Assembly: GCF_036010505.1 (NCBI RefSeq)
Contig: NZ_CP108569.1
Span: 5,757,001-5,821,000, forward strand
Source of the DNA: Streptomyces sp. NBC_01197
GTDB lineage: Bacteria > Actinomycetota > Actinomycetes > Streptomycetales > Streptomycetaceae
Direction of reading: 5' to 3'
Length of the DNA stretch: 64,000 nt
The position numbers and the translations under genes were made by a program. Under the pieces are notes generated by a model, which worked only from the letters and a program-made list of their open reading frames with translations, was not told the origin of the DNA and did no database searches. Shown here piece after piece: positions 50,009 to 58,479 of the stretch (positions are counted from its first letter, which is position 1; every line of letters starts with the position of its first letter).

Positions 50009-50761
50009 ATGGCCATCACTACGCTGCCCGAATCCCGTACGGAGAGCGGCTCGGCCGTAATCCGGGTGCTCAGCTACAACATCCGCTCGATGCGCGACGA
50101 CCGCGCGGCGCTGACCCGGGTGATCCGCGCCTGCGACCCGGATCTGGTCCTCATCCAGGAGGCCCCGCGCTTCTTCCGCTGGCGCAAGGCCGCGGCCCGG
50201 CTCGCGGCCGGTACCGACCTGGTGACACTCGGCGGCGGAGCCCCCGCGGCCGGCCCGCTGCTGCTCTGTTCGCTGCGCGCCACCGTGGAGCGCAGCGAGG
50301 ACGTACTCCTGCCGCGCACCCCGGGGTTGCACCAGCGAGGGTTCGCGACCGCTGTGGTCCGTATCGGGGGCGCCCGGCTCGGTGTGCTCAACTGCCATCT
50401 GAGCCTGCAGCCCGCTGAGCGCCATACGCAGGCGGGGCTGCTGCTCGACCGGCTCGGCTCGATGGACGTCCCGCACGCGGTCGTCGGCGGAGACCTCAAC
50501 GACCGCCCGGACGGCCGGAGTTTCCGGCGGCTGGCGGCGGAACTCCAGGACTGCCGGGCGGTGAAGCCGTGGGGCGGCGAGCACACCTACCCGGCGGCGG
50601 ACCCGGACCGGCGGATCGACGCGGTGTTCGCGACGCCGGAGGTCGAGGTGCTGGGGTGCGGGGTGCCGACGGACATCCCGCAGGCGGACCTCCGGGCGGC
50701 GTCCGACCATCTCCCGGTGCTGGCGGCCCTCCGGGTGCGGACCGGCACGGCCGGAGCTTGA
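50009..50761 (+). CDS. Endonuclease/exonuclease/phosphatase-fold protein
   Basis: This is 250 residues from ATG 50009 (MAITTLPESRTESGSAV), with TAGGGTG ahead. It has the EEP fold: RVLSYNIRSM, the metal-binding glutamate in LVLIQEAP, NCHLSL (with His), VGGDLNDRPDGRS (Asp/Asn metal and transition-state ligands), and the C-terminal ASDHLPVLA with the catalytic Asp-His pair. All active-site motifs are present, so it should be an active phosphodiesterase or phosphatase; targets may be DNA, RNA or phospholipid headgroups. No signal peptide is seen. Confidence 0.9.
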   Translation: MAITTLPESRTESGSAVIRVLSYNIRSMRDDRAALTRVIRACDPDLVLIQEAPRFFRWRKAAARLAAGTDLVTLGGGAPAAGPLLLCSLRATVERSEDVLLPRTPGLHQRGFATAVVRIGGARLGVLNCHLSLQPAERHTQAGLLLDRLGSMDVPHAVVGGDLNDRPDGRSFRRLAAELQDCRAVKPWGGEHTYPAADPDRRIDAVFATPEVEVLGCGVPTDIPQADLRAASDHLPVLAALRVRTGTAGA

Positions 50762-50798
50762 GGCGACCGGATCAGGTTCGGCCCGATCACGCTGGACA

Positions 50799-50822
50799 GG
50801 TCTAGTGCCGAGGCACTAGACC
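50799..50822. terminator. Bidirectional terminator overlapping a stop codon
   Basis: GGTCTAGTGCC (50799-50809) and GGCACTAGACC (50812-50822) are perfect complements around GA. The right arm contains the stop codon of the minus-strand gene (CTA at 50816-50818). CTAG, a rare tetranucleotide in Streptomyces, occurs in both arms. Confidence 0.88.
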
Positions 50823-51394
50823 ACGGCGCCCCGGCCGGGATCGTCCTCGTCGTCGTCCCCCGGCCCCATCCGCATCACCAGCGCCGCGAACCCGCCGAGG
50901 AACCCGCCGATACCGAGGGTCGCGAGCCACCACGTCATGTCCCAGCCCAGTACCACGGCGAGGATCAGCAGCACCGGCCCGCCCACGACGGCCAGCCACG
51001 CGAACTTCGCCGTGACATCCGCCTCGGGAAGATCCGGGTCGGGCTGGACGAAGTGGCCCTCGTCGGAAGCGTCCAGGTCGTCATCGGACGGCTGCGCCAG
51101 GCTGTGATCGCGTGGGCCGCCGACGCCCGGGGCGAAGACGACCGAGCTGCCCAGCGGCCGGCCGGTCCCGCTCGCCGGATCGGGCGCGGCGTCCGGGTCG
51201 GGCTTCCCGGTCTCCGGCTCGCGGGTCCTGTCGGCGTTGACCCCGTCCTCCAGCAGGGCGAGGTCCTCCACCGACTTGAAGGGCTTGGTGCCCGCGGGAT
51301 CGGCGGGCTCCTCGCCGTACCCCGCGACGATCGCCGCCCACACCGCTTCCTCGTCGATCGGCTGCGGTTCGCGCTCCGCCTCGTTCTCAGCCAC
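50816..51394 (-). CDS. Membrane protein with acidic cytoplasmic region
   Basis: This is a 192-residue protein starting MAENEAEREPQPIDEEAVWA. About 125 residues of Asp/Glu/Pro-rich soluble sequence precede two transmembrane helices (FAWLAVVGGPVLLILAVVLG and WWLATLGIGGFLGGFAALVM). An acidic tail follows (GPGDDDEDDPGRG). The helices contain Gly-rich packing motifs. No known domain is recognised. It starts eight bases inside the end of the esterase gene, so the two genes are co-translated. Confidence 0.85.
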   Translation of the reverse strand: MAENEAEREPQPIDEEAVWAAIVAGYGEEPADPAGTKPFKSVEDLALLEDGVNADRTREPETGKPDPDAAPDPASGTGRPLGSSVVFAPGVGGPRDHSLAQPSDDDLDASDEGHFVQPDPDLPEADVTAKFAWLAVVGGPVLLILAVVLGWDMTWWLATLGIGGFLGGFAALVMRMGPGDDDEDDPGRGAVV

Positions 51395-52166
51395 CGGTGG
51401 TGCTCCCCTTCATCCCGACGCTCGGAGCGAGGCGGCCGATGAACGCGTGGCTCTTCTCGAAGATCCGCTCCGCATCGTGGTCCAACGTCGCCACGTGGTA
51501 GCTCTGTTCCAGCAGGACCTCCTCGACGTCCGTCGACGAGATCCGGCTGAGAACGCGGGCCGAGTCCGCGGGCCGCACCACATGGTCCTCGGCGCTGTGC
51601 AGCAGCAGCAACGGCTGGGTGACCTGGGGCAGTTCACGGTCCACGAGCCGGCAGAAACGCCGCAGCGAGTGGGCGCAGTGCAGCGGCACCCGGTCGTAAC
51701 CCAGCTCGGTGGAGCCGCCCAGGGCGATGTCGTTGGCGACCCCCTTCGTCGTACGCACCAGATGCCGGGCGACCGGGAGCGCGTACGGCATGAGGCCGTG
51801 CATCTTGTTCAGCGGATTGACCAGGACGAGGCCGCTCACCGAGTGGCCGTGCTTGGCGGCCAGCCGCAGGGCCAGCGCGCCGCCCATCGAGAGGCCGAGG
51901 ACGAAGACCCGCTCGCACCGGTCGAGCAGGGCGCGCAGCTCCCTGTCCACCTCCGCGTACCAGTCCTGCCAGCCGGTGACCTGCATGTCCTGCCAGCGTG
52001 TGCCGTGCCCCGGAAGCAGCGGCAGCGAGACGGTCAGTCCCCGGTCGGCCAGATACTCCGCCCAGGGACGCAGTGACTGCGGCGATCCGGTGAATCCATG
52101 ACAGAGGAGGACACCGGTCTCTCCGCCTTCGTGGCGGTAGGGCTCGGCTCCAGGAAGCACCGGCAC
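51387..52166 (-). CDS. Alpha/beta-hydrolase (monoacylglycerol lipase/carboxylesterase type)
   Basis: This is a 259-residue enzyme from GTG 52166 (VPVLPGAEPYRHEGGETG), with CAGGAG six bases ahead; the frame upstream is a shadow. It has oxyanion-loop motif LLCHGFTGSPQSLRPW, nucleophile serine in VLGLSMGGALALRL, acid in LLLHSAEDHVVRP, and base histidine in EQSYHVATLDHD. This is the Est30/monoacylglycerol-lipase layout with a small cap. It would hydrolyse short acyl esters or monoglycerides. The stop overlaps the start of the next membrane-protein gene by eight bases. Confidence 0.93.
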   Translation of the reverse strand: MPVLPGAEPYRHEGGETGVLLCHGFTGSPQSLRPWAEYLADRGLTVSLPLLPGHGTRWQDMQVTGWQDWYAEVDRELRALLDRCERVFVLGLSMGGALALRLAAKHGHSVSGLVLVNPLNKMHGLMPYALPVARHLVRTTKGVANDIALGGSTELGYDRVPLHCAHSLRRFCRLVDRELPQVTQPLLLLHSAEDHVVRPADSARVLSRISSTDVEEVLLEQSYHVATLDHDAERIFEKSHAFIGRLAPSVGMKGSTTGG

Positions 52167-52326
52167 CGGGGTCTCCTGTTCGTCAGGTCTCGAAAGGTGT
52201 ACTTCACCGTACGCGACGGTACCGACACCGACCAGGGCCGTCACGCCCGGACCGGAGGCGGATGGCGGGGGGCGCACGCCCCGCGCGGGTTATGGTCGGT
52301 CCGACCGTCACAGGAAGGCATGCGAG

Positions 52327-53103
52327 TTGATCTACGGCGCAATGAAGTTCGCCATCGGGGGATCGCTGAAGGTCGCCTTCAGGCCTTGGGCGGAGGGGCT
52401 TGAGAACATCCCCGCCGAGGGGCCGGCCATCCTCGCGAGCAACCATCTGTCGTTCTCGGACTCCTTCTTCCTGCCCGCCGTCATGGACCGCAAGGTCACC
52501 TTCATCGCCAAGGCCGAGTACTTCACGTCGCCCGGTGTGAAGGGGAAGCTCACCGCCGCCTTCTTCAAGGGCGTCGGTCAGCTGCCGGTCGACCGCTCGG
52601 GCAGCCGCGGCGCGGGCGAGGCCGCGATCAGGAGCGGTGTCGAGGTGCTGGCCCGGGGCGAGCTCTTCGGGATCTACCCGGAGGGCACCCGCTCACCTGA
52701 CGGCCGCCTCTACCGGGGCAAGCCCGGCGGTCTCGCCCGGGTGGCGCTGGCGTCCGGTGCCCCCGTCATCCCGGTCGCGATGATCGACACCGAGAAGATC
52801 CAGCCGCCCGGACAGGTCATGCCCAAGCTGATGCGGCCGGGCATCAGGATCGGGAAGCCGCTCGACTTCAGCCGCTACTACGGCATGGAGAACGACCGGT
52901 TCATCCTGCGCTCGGTGACCGATGAGGTCATGTACGAGATCATGAAGCTCTCCGGCCAGGAGTACGTGGACATCTACGCGACCGCTGCCAAGCGCCGCAT
53001 CGCCGACGAGGACAAGGCCCGCAAGGCCGCCGAGGCCGCCAGGAACACTGCGAACACTGCGAACACCGGGAAGAGCGAGAAGACGGACGGGTCCGGCACC
53101 TAG
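52327..53103 (+). CDS. 1-acyl-sn-glycerol-3-phosphate acyltransferase (PlsC-like)
   Basis: This is 258 residues starting at TTG 52327 (LIYGAMKFAIGGSLK), with AGGAAGG about eight bases ahead. It has the four PlsC blocks: NHLSFSDS (H-x4-D catalytic pair), GVGQLPVDRSG, FGIYPEGTRSPDG, and ALASGAPVIPVAMI. It acylates lysophosphatidate or a related lipid in phospholipid synthesis. The C-terminal 60 residues are a charged Ala/Lys tail with NTANTAN repeats. The next gene, macS, begins 23 bases on, so they may be cotranscribed. Confidence 0.93.
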   Translation: MIYGAMKFAIGGSLKVAFRPWAEGLENIPAEGPAILASNHLSFSDSFFLPAVMDRKVTFIAKAEYFTSPGVKGKLTAAFFKGVGQLPVDRSGSRGAGEAAIRSGVEVLARGELFGIYPEGTRSPDGRLYRGKPGGLARVALASGAPVIPVAMIDTEKIQPPGQVMPKLMRPGIRIGKPLDFSRYYGMENDRFILRSVTDEVMYEIMKLSGQEYVDIYATAAKRRIADEDKARKAAEAARNTANTANTGKSEKTDGSGT

Positions 53104-53126
53104 CCGTACCGTCCGCCGGGGGTGTG

Positions 53127-54422
53127 ATGGCGAAGGAGCGACGCGAGCGCGTCATACGGATGTCGGTGGAGCTGCCCCTGTGGCGCGCTCTGACCGCGTA
53201 CCGCGTGCTGACGATGGTCTACGCGATCCTGCTGTTCGCCTTCGCGTACCGGGAGTTCCACCGCCCGTGGGTGGCCATCGGCTACTTCGCGGTACTGACC
53301 GTCTGGACCCTGGCCACCCTCCCCAGGGTGGCCAGCGCCGCCCGCTGCACCAAGCGCTTCCTCGGCGCCGATCTCGGCGTCGCCCTCGCGGGCATCCTGC
53401 TGACGCCCGTCGCCGACTCGCACACCCGGGTCGTCGGGGGAGCCACCACGATGCCGTCCATATGGACCGCCGGCTCCGTCCTGGCCTTCGCCATCAAGGG
53501 CGGCTGGCGCTGGGCCGCCTTCGCCTCGTCGCTGGTGGCGGTCGCCAACGTCACCGAGCGCGGCGAGCCCAGCGGGGACACCATCCACAATGTGGTCCTG
53601 GTGTGGATCGCCTCCATCGCCATCGGTTACATCGTCGAGGTCGCCCGGGCTTCCGAGCGCACCCTCGCCCGAGCCCTGGAGATCGAGGCGGCCACCCGTG
53701 AGCGGGAGCGGCTGGCCCGCGGCATCCACGACAGCGTGCTCCAGGTGCTGGCCATGGTGCAGCGGCGCGGCGCCGAGCTGGGCGGGGAGTCGGCCGAGCT
53801 CGGCAGGATGGCGGGGGAGCAGGAGGTGGCCCTGCGCACCCTGGTCTCCAGCGGTCTCGTCCCGCCGGCCCGGGACCCCGCCGCCGGGGACCCCGGCGAT
53901 GCCGACAGGCCCGAACCGGATGGATGGGACGGCCGGGACAGCGCGGACCGGGCCGGACGGGAGCCCGGAGTGCGGGAAGCCGGCCGGCCGGGACCCTGTG
54001 ATCTGCGGGCGCTCCTCGCCCCGCACGCCGGCTCAACGGTGAGCTTCGCGGAACCGGGTGCTCCGGTGCTGCTCGAACCCGTGGCCGCGAAGGAACTCGC
54101 CGCGGCTGTCAGTGCCGCCCTGGACAATGTCCGCAGACACGCGGGCAGCGGAGCCCGCGCGTGGATCCTGGTGGAGGACGAGCCGGACGAGGTGATCGTG
54201 ACGGTACGGGACGACGGCCCCGGCATCCCGGAGGGGAGGCTCGCGGTCGCCGAGGGCGAGGGGCGCCTCGGCGTCGCACTCTCCATCCGCGGCCGGCTGC
54301 GGGAGCTGGGCGGTAGCGCGGAGCTGATCTCGGTACCGGGCCAGGGCACCGAGGTGGAACTGAAAGTTCCGAGGAGCGCACGACGGAACGCACGGAACGC
54401 ACGGGGGAGCGGACGGACATGA
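53127..54422 (+). CDS. macS: Sensor histidine kinase of MacS type
   Basis: This is 431 residues if started at ATG 53127 (MAKERRERVIRMSVELPL); MSVELPL eleven codons on is an alternative. It has a PspC/DUF5931-like N-terminus with about five membrane helices (YRVLTMVYAILLFAFAYREF, FAVLTVWTLATLPRVA). The phosphorylation box is RERLARGIHDSVLQVLAMVQ. A Pro/Asp/Gly-rich insertion follows (DPAAGDPGDADRPEPDG), then the HATPase domain with AALDNVRRHAGSGA, VRDDGPGIPEG and GRLGVALSIRGRL. Position and sequence fit MacS, which with MacR affects development and actinorhodin production in S. coelicolor. It overlaps macR by four bases (ATGA). Confidence 0.9.
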   Translation: MAKERRERVIRMSVELPLWRALTAYRVLTMVYAILLFAFAYREFHRPWVAIGYFAVLTVWTLATLPRVASAARCTKRFLGADLGVALAGILLTPVADSHTRVVGGATTMPSIWTAGSVLAFAIKGGWRWAAFASSLVAVANVTERGEPSGDTIHNVVLVWIASIAIGYIVEVARASERTLARALEIEAATRERERLARGIHDSVLQVLAMVQRRGAELGGESAELGRMAGEQEVALRTLVSSGLVPPARDPAAGDPGDADRPEPDGWDGRDSADRAGREPGVREAGRPGPCDLRALLAPHAGSTVSFAEPGAPVLLEPVAAKELAAAVSAALDNVRRHAGSGARAWILVEDEPDEVIVTVRDDGPGIPEGRLAVAEGEGRLGVALSIRGRLRELGGSAELISVPGQGTEVELKVPRSARRNARNARGSGRT

Positions 54423-55117
54423 GCGAGCGGAACGAGATGAGCGAGCAGCCGACGGCCGGGACGGTCAAGGTGATGGTGGTCGACGACCATCCGATGTGGC
54501 GGGACGCGGTCGCCCGGGACCTGGCGGCCGCCGGGTTCGACGTCGTCGCCACGGCGGGTGACGGCCCGCAGGCGGTGCGGCGGGCCAGGGCCGCCGCCCC
54601 CGATGTCCTGGTGCTCGACCTCAATCTGCCGGGTATGCCGGGCGTGCAAGTCTGCAAGGAACTGGTCGGAGCCGACCCCGCGCTCCGGGTCCTGGTGCTC
54701 TCGGCGAGCGGTGAGCACGCCGACGTACTGGAGGCGGTGAAGTCCGGCGCCACCGGCTATCTGCTGAAGTCCGCCAGTACAAAGGAGCTGTCGGACGCCG
54801 TCCGCAGCACCGCGGCAGGCGACCCGGTGTTCACGCCGGGCCTGGCGGGCCTGGTGCTCGGCGAGTACCGCAGGCTCGCGTCCGACCCGGCGCCCGCGGC
54901 CTCCGACGAGCCGAAGGCCCCGCGGCTCACCGAGCGGGAGACCGAGGTGCTGCGGCTCGTCGCGAAGGGGCTGAGCTACAAGCAGATCGCCGAGCGCCTG
55001 GTCATCTCGCACCGCACCGTCCAGAACCACGTACAGAACACCCTCGGCAAGCTCCAGCTGCACAACCGTGTGGAGCTCGTGCGGTACGCGATAGAGCGCG
55101 GCCTCGATGATGTCTGA
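54419..55117 (+). CDS. macR: NarL-family response regulator of MacR type
   Basis: This is a 232-residue regulator (MSERNEMSEQPTAGTVKVMV). The receiver has DD at 22-23, phospho-acceptor Asp67 (VLVLDLNLPG), and lysine in GYLLKSASTKEL. The LuxR-type helix-turn-helix is LTERETEVLRLVAKGLSYKQ followed by IAERLVISHRTVQNH. It is the cognate partner of MacS. The gene is followed by the 127-base region before pfkA, which contains two dyads. Confidence 0.92.
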   Translation: MSERNEMSEQPTAGTVKVMVVDDHPMWRDAVARDLAAAGFDVVATAGDGPQAVRRARAAAPDVLVLDLNLPGMPGVQVCKELVGADPALRVLVLSASGEHADVLEAVKSGATGYLLKSASTKELSDAVRSTAAGDPVFTPGLAGLVLGEYRRLASDPAPAASDEPKAPRLTERETEVLRLVAKGLSYKQIAERLVISHRTVQNHVQNTLGKLQLHNRVELVRYAIERGLDDV

Positions 55118-55244
55118 CCCCGTGGCGGGCAAGGTCAACCACCCTCAGCCAGGCGGGAATTGACCTTCCGCCCTATCCCTTTGTGACCTGGGTCACCGTA
55201 GCGTGGGCGGCACGGTGTCTTCCACTGCGAAGGGACGTGGTTCC

Positions 55245-56273
55245 ATGCGGGTCGGAGTGCTGACCGGGGGCGGCGACTGCCCCGGGCTCAACGCGGTCAT
55301 CCGGGCTGCCGTCCGCAAGGGCGTGCAGGAGTACGGCTTCGGGTTCACCGGATTCAAGGACGGCTGGCGCGGCCCCCTGGAGGGCGCCACCGTCACACTC
55401 GGCATCCCGGAGGTGCGCGGGATCCTGCCACGCGGCGGCACCATACTCGGGTCGTCGCGCACCAACCCGTTCCGCACCGAGGACGGTGTCCGCCGGGTAC
55501 GGGAGAACCTCGCCAGGGGCGGGGTCGACGCGCTGATCGTGATCGGCGGCGAGGACACACTGGGTGTGGCGGGCCGGCTCTGGGACGAGTACGGGGTCCC
55601 CTGTGTCGGCGTACCGAAGACCATCGACAACGACCTCTCGGCCACCGACTACACCTTCGGGTTCGACACGGCGGTGGGTATCGCGACCGAGGCCATCGAC
55701 CGCCTCCACACCACCGCCGAATCGCATATGCGCGTCCTGGTGGTCGAGGTGATGGGCCGGCACGCGGGCTGGATCGCCCTGCACTCCGGGCTGGCCGGCG
55801 GCGCCAACGTCATCCTCATCCCCGAGCAGCGCTTCGACATCGACCAGGTCTGCTCCTGGGTGACCTCGCGCTTCCGCGCCTCGTACGCCCCGATCGTGGT
55901 CGTCGCCGAGGGCGCGATGCCCAGGGACGGTGACGCGGTGCTCAAGGACGGCGCCCTCGACTCCTTCGGCCACACCCGGCTCTCAGGGGTCGGCGAATGG
56001 CTCGCCACCGAGATCGAGAAGCGGACCGGCAAGGAGGCCCGGACCACCGTGCTCGGCCATGTCCAGCGCGGCGGCACCCCGAGCGCCTTCGACCGCTGGC
56101 TGGCCACCCGGTTCGGCCTGCACGCGATCGACGCCGTACGCGAAGGGGACTTCGGCAAGATGGTCGCCCTCAGCGGGACGGACATCGTGCGGGTGCCGAT
56201 CGCCGAGGCGACCGCGCGGCTCAAAACGGTCGACCCCGCGCTCTACCGGGAGGCCGGGGTCTTCTTCGGCTGA
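55245..56273 (+). CDS. pfkA: 6-phosphofructokinase with PPi-type active-site residues
   Basis: This is 342 residues from ATG 55245 (MRVGVLTGGGDCPGLNAVIR), with GAAGGGA ahead; the longer frame is a shadow. It has the family motifs GGGDCPGLN, GGEDTLGVAG, PKTIDNDLSATDY, VEVMGRHAGWIA and GHVQRGGTPSAFDR. Residue 104 is Asp (GGED) and residue 125 is Lys (PKTIDND), where classical ATP enzymes have Gly and Gly (GGDG, PGTIDND). Asp104/Lys124 (E. coli numbering) are reported determinants of pyrophosphate use. Actinomycetes have both PPi- and ATP-using forms of this group, so the phosphoryl donor cannot be settled by reading. Confidence 0.93.
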   Translation: MRVGVLTGGGDCPGLNAVIRAAVRKGVQEYGFGFTGFKDGWRGPLEGATVTLGIPEVRGILPRGGTILGSSRTNPFRTEDGVRRVRENLARGGVDALIVIGGEDTLGVAGRLWDEYGVPCVGVPKTIDNDLSATDYTFGFDTAVGIATEAIDRLHTTAESHMRVLVVEVMGRHAGWIALHSGLAGGANVILIPEQRFDIDQVCSWVTSRFRASYAPIVVVAEGAMPRDGDAVLKDGALDSFGHTRLSGVGEWLATEIEKRTGKEARTTVLGHVQRGGTPSAFDRWLATRFGLHAIDAVREGDFGKMVALSGTDIVRVPIAEATARLKTVDPALYREAGVFFG

Positions 56274-56291
56274 GCCGCCCCGCGCCCCGCA

Positions 56292-56316
56292 CGCCGGGCG
56301 GGGCCCCCGCCCGGCG
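56292..56316. terminator. Terminator between pfkA and trpEG
   Basis: CGCCGGGCGGG (56292-56302) and CCCGCCCGGCG (56306-56316) are perfect complements around GCC. It lies between convergent genes. Confidence 0.8.
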
Positions 56317-56341
56317 CCGTACATCCGCCCCCGGCTGCCGC

Positions 56342-58204
56342 CTACACCAGAACTCCCGCCAGCAGCCCGGCCACGATCCGCGCCCCGTTCTTCGTCAGCA
56401 CCGACTCGGGGTGGAACTGCACACCCGCGAACCCGTCCCCCCGCAGTGCGTGCACCTCACCGCCGTCCGGCTCACGGCTCAGCTCGATCCGGTGCATCGC
56501 CAGCTCCGCAGCCGTGCTCCCGTCGCACCGCGCCGTGTACGAGTTGTAGAACCCGACCGTCTCCTGGCGCCCGAAGAAGTCGATACGCTCCTGGGCGCCC
56601 TGGTGGGGGACGGCCTTCCGGACGATCTCCAGGCCCAGTTCGGCCGCCAGCAGCTCATGGCCCAGACACACCCCGAGCAGCCCGTGCCGGTGGCCCCTGA
56701 CCAGCTCCGCGGTGAGCCCCCGCAGGAACCGCATCTTCGGGTCGGTGCGGTCCGCCGGGTCGCCGGGCCCCGGGCCGAGCACCACCGGACCCCGGTGCCC
56801 CAGGACGCCCTCCCGCAGACCGGGCTCGTCGTACCGCCGCACCGTCACGTCCAGCCCCGACGACCGGAGCAGATGCGCCAGCATCGAGGTGAAGGTGTCC
56901 TCCGCGTCCACCACCAGCGCGTGGCCCGCGACAGCGGTGGTCGTCTCCTGCATCCGCAGCCAGAAAGGCGCGAGGTCGGCCCGCCGGGACTCCAGGGCTG
57001 CCCGCACCCGGGGATCGTCCGCGAGCCGGGGCCCCGCCGCCTCCCGGCGGGGCCGGCCCTCCCGTACGCCGAGCGCCGTCAGCACCCCCGCCGCCTTGGC
57101 GTGGGTCTCGGCGACCTCGCTCGCCGGGTCCGAGTGGCGGACGAGCGTGGCGCCGACCGAGACCCGCAGCGCGCCCCCGGCCGAGATGTCCGCCGTACGG
57201 ATCAGGATCGGCGAGTCCAGCGTCTGCGCCCCGCCCGCGTCGTGCCCGATGAGCGCCAGCGCGCCCGCGTAGTAGCCGCGTCCGTCCGCCTCGTACCGCT
57301 CGATGACCCGGCAGGCGTTCTGCACCGGCGAACCGGTGACGGTCGCGGCGAACATCGTCTCCTTCAGCACCTCCCGCACATCCATCGAGCTGCGGCCCCG
57401 CAACTCGTACTCGGTGTGCGCGAGATGGGCCATCTCCTTCAGCCGCGGCCCGACGACGACCCCGCCCATGTCGCCGACGGTGCACATCATCTTCAGCTCC
57501 TCGTCCACCACCATGGAGAGCTCGTCGGTCTCCTTGCGGTCGCCGAGGAACTCCAGCAGCGCCTCGGTGGTCGGCCCCTGCGGCGGATAACGGAAGGTCC
57601 CGCTGATCGGGTTCATCACCACCGTCCCGCCGGACATCCGGACATGCACCTCCGGGCTCGCGCCGACCAGGGTGCGTTCCCCGGTGTGCACCACGAAGGT
57701 CCAGTACGCGCCGCGCTCACCGTCGAGCAGCCGCCGGAAGAGGGCCAGCGCGTCCGCCCGTCCGAAGCCGGGGACCGAGCCCGTGTACGTACGGCGGACG
57801 ACGAAGTTCGCCCCCTCGCCCCGGCCGATCTCGTCCGCGACGACCCGTCCGACGATCTCCCGGTAGGCGTCGTCGCTGACGTCGAACCCGCCGTCCTCGA
57901 CCTGTACGCCGTGTGCGGGCAACTGGTCGAGCACCTCGCCGAGCGGCAGCTCGTACGTCTCGTCGGCGACCAGGACGGCCAGCGGAGTCCCGTCGTCGCG
58001 TACGTCGAAACCGCGCTCCGCGATCTGCCGGAACGGCACCATGGCCAGCACCGGACCGCTGCCGCCCGCCGGGATGTCCGCGAGCCGTGCCACCTCGTGG
58101 ACCTCGCCGGTCAGCAGCTCGACGGTGTCGTGGTCATGGCCGGGAGTACGCCTGCGCAGCAGGGCGAAGGGGCGGTGGTCGTCCAGCAGTGCGCTGATGA
58201 GCAT
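56342..58204 (-). CDS. trpEG: Fused anthranilate synthase TrpE-TrpG (TrpEG)
   Basis: This is 620 residues from ATG 58204 (MLISALLDDHRPFALL), with GGAAGGAAC eight bases ahead. The N-terminal two-thirds is a chorismate-binding domain (SMVVDEELKMMCTVGDMGGV, GSPVQNACRVIERYEADGRG, ADISAGGALRVSVGATLVRH), the PhzE/TrpE type. The C-terminal third is a class I glutamine amidotransferase with Cys513 (GVCLGHELLA), His598 and Glu600 (QFHPESV). The fusion supplies ammonia through an internal channel for anthranilate. PhzE-like 2-amino-2-deoxyisochorismate synthases share this layout, but the Trp-codon attenuator upstream assigns it to tryptophan synthesis. It converges on pfkA. Confidence 0.93.
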   Translation of the reverse strand: MLISALLDDHRPFALLRRRTPGHDHDTVELLTGEVHEVARLADIPAGGSGPVLAMVPFRQIAERGFDVRDDGTPLAVLVADETYELPLGEVLDQLPAHGVQVEDGGFDVSDDAYREIVGRVVADEIGRGEGANFVVRRTYTGSVPGFGRADALALFRRLLDGERGAYWTFVVHTGERTLVGASPEVHVRMSGGTVVMNPISGTFRYPPQGPTTEALLEFLGDRKETDELSMVVDEELKMMCTVGDMGGVVVGPRLKEMAHLAHTEYELRGRSSMDVREVLKETMFAATVTGSPVQNACRVIERYEADGRGYYAGALALIGHDAGGAQTLDSPILIRTADISAGGALRVSVGATLVRHSDPASEVAETHAKAAGVLTALGVREGRPRREAAGPRLADDPRVRAALESRRADLAPFWLRMQETTTAVAGHALVVDAEDTFTSMLAHLLRSSGLDVTVRRYDEPGLREGVLGHRGPVVLGPGPGDPADRTDPKMRFLRGLTAELVRGHRHGLLGVCLGHELLAAELGLEIVRKAVPHQGAQERIDFFGRQETVGFYNSYTARCDGSTAAELAMHRIELSREPDGGEVHALRGDGFAGVQFHPESVLTKNGARIVAGLLAGVLV

Positions 58205-58274
58205 CGGGTTGTTCCTTCCGGGCGCCCCGCGGTGCGGGGAGGGAGTACGGAGAGGAACGGCCGCTGGAAACACG

Positions 58275-58299
58275 GAAGGCCGCCCCTCGGGCGGCCTTC
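58275..58299 (-). terminator. Attenuator terminator of trpEG
   Basis: The arms GAAGGCCGCC (58275-58284) and GGCGGCCTTC (58290-58299) form a 10-pair stem with one further C-G pair. It lies between trpL and trpEG. On the minus strand it forms when ribosomes clear the leader quickly. Confidence 0.85.
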
Positions 58300-58320
58300 G
58301 CTTCGTCTGTACGCGCGATG

Positions 58321-58377
58321 TCAGTGGGCCGCCGGATGAGCGGTCCACCACCAGTTTCGAGTCGTCGTCGCGAACAT
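58321..58377 (-). CDS. trpL: trp operon leader peptide TrpL
   Basis: This 18-residue peptide reads MFATTTRNWWWTAHPAAH, encoded 117 bases before trpEG. Three consecutive Trp codons at residues 9-11 make it a classic attenuation sensor: ribosome stalling there in tryptophan shortage lets an antiterminator form and prevents the 58275-58299 hairpin. No Shine-Dalgarno precedes the ATG. A -10 hexamer (TACAGT, plus-strand 58385-58390) lies seven bases upstream, so the transcript probably begins at the ATG itself and is leaderless, as described for Streptomyces trp leaders. Confidence 0.95.
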   Translation of the reverse strand: MFATTTRNWWWTAHPAAH

Positions 58378-58384
58378 GGTGGGG

Positions 58385-58390
58385 ACTGTA
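58385..58390 (-). promoter_or_regulatory. -10 element of the trpL-trpEG transcript
   Basis: TACAGT read on the minus strand lies seven bases before the trpL ATG. No good -35 is seen upstream (GC-rich). The predicted start coincides with the ATG at 58377. Confidence 0.6.
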
Positions 58391-58479
58391 GCGCATCGGC
58401 GTGTCCCTCCGGGCGCCCGTCCGTCTCATCCACCGGGCACCACGCAAACAGGTGACGGTGACCCCGTACTGTTGGCGGT

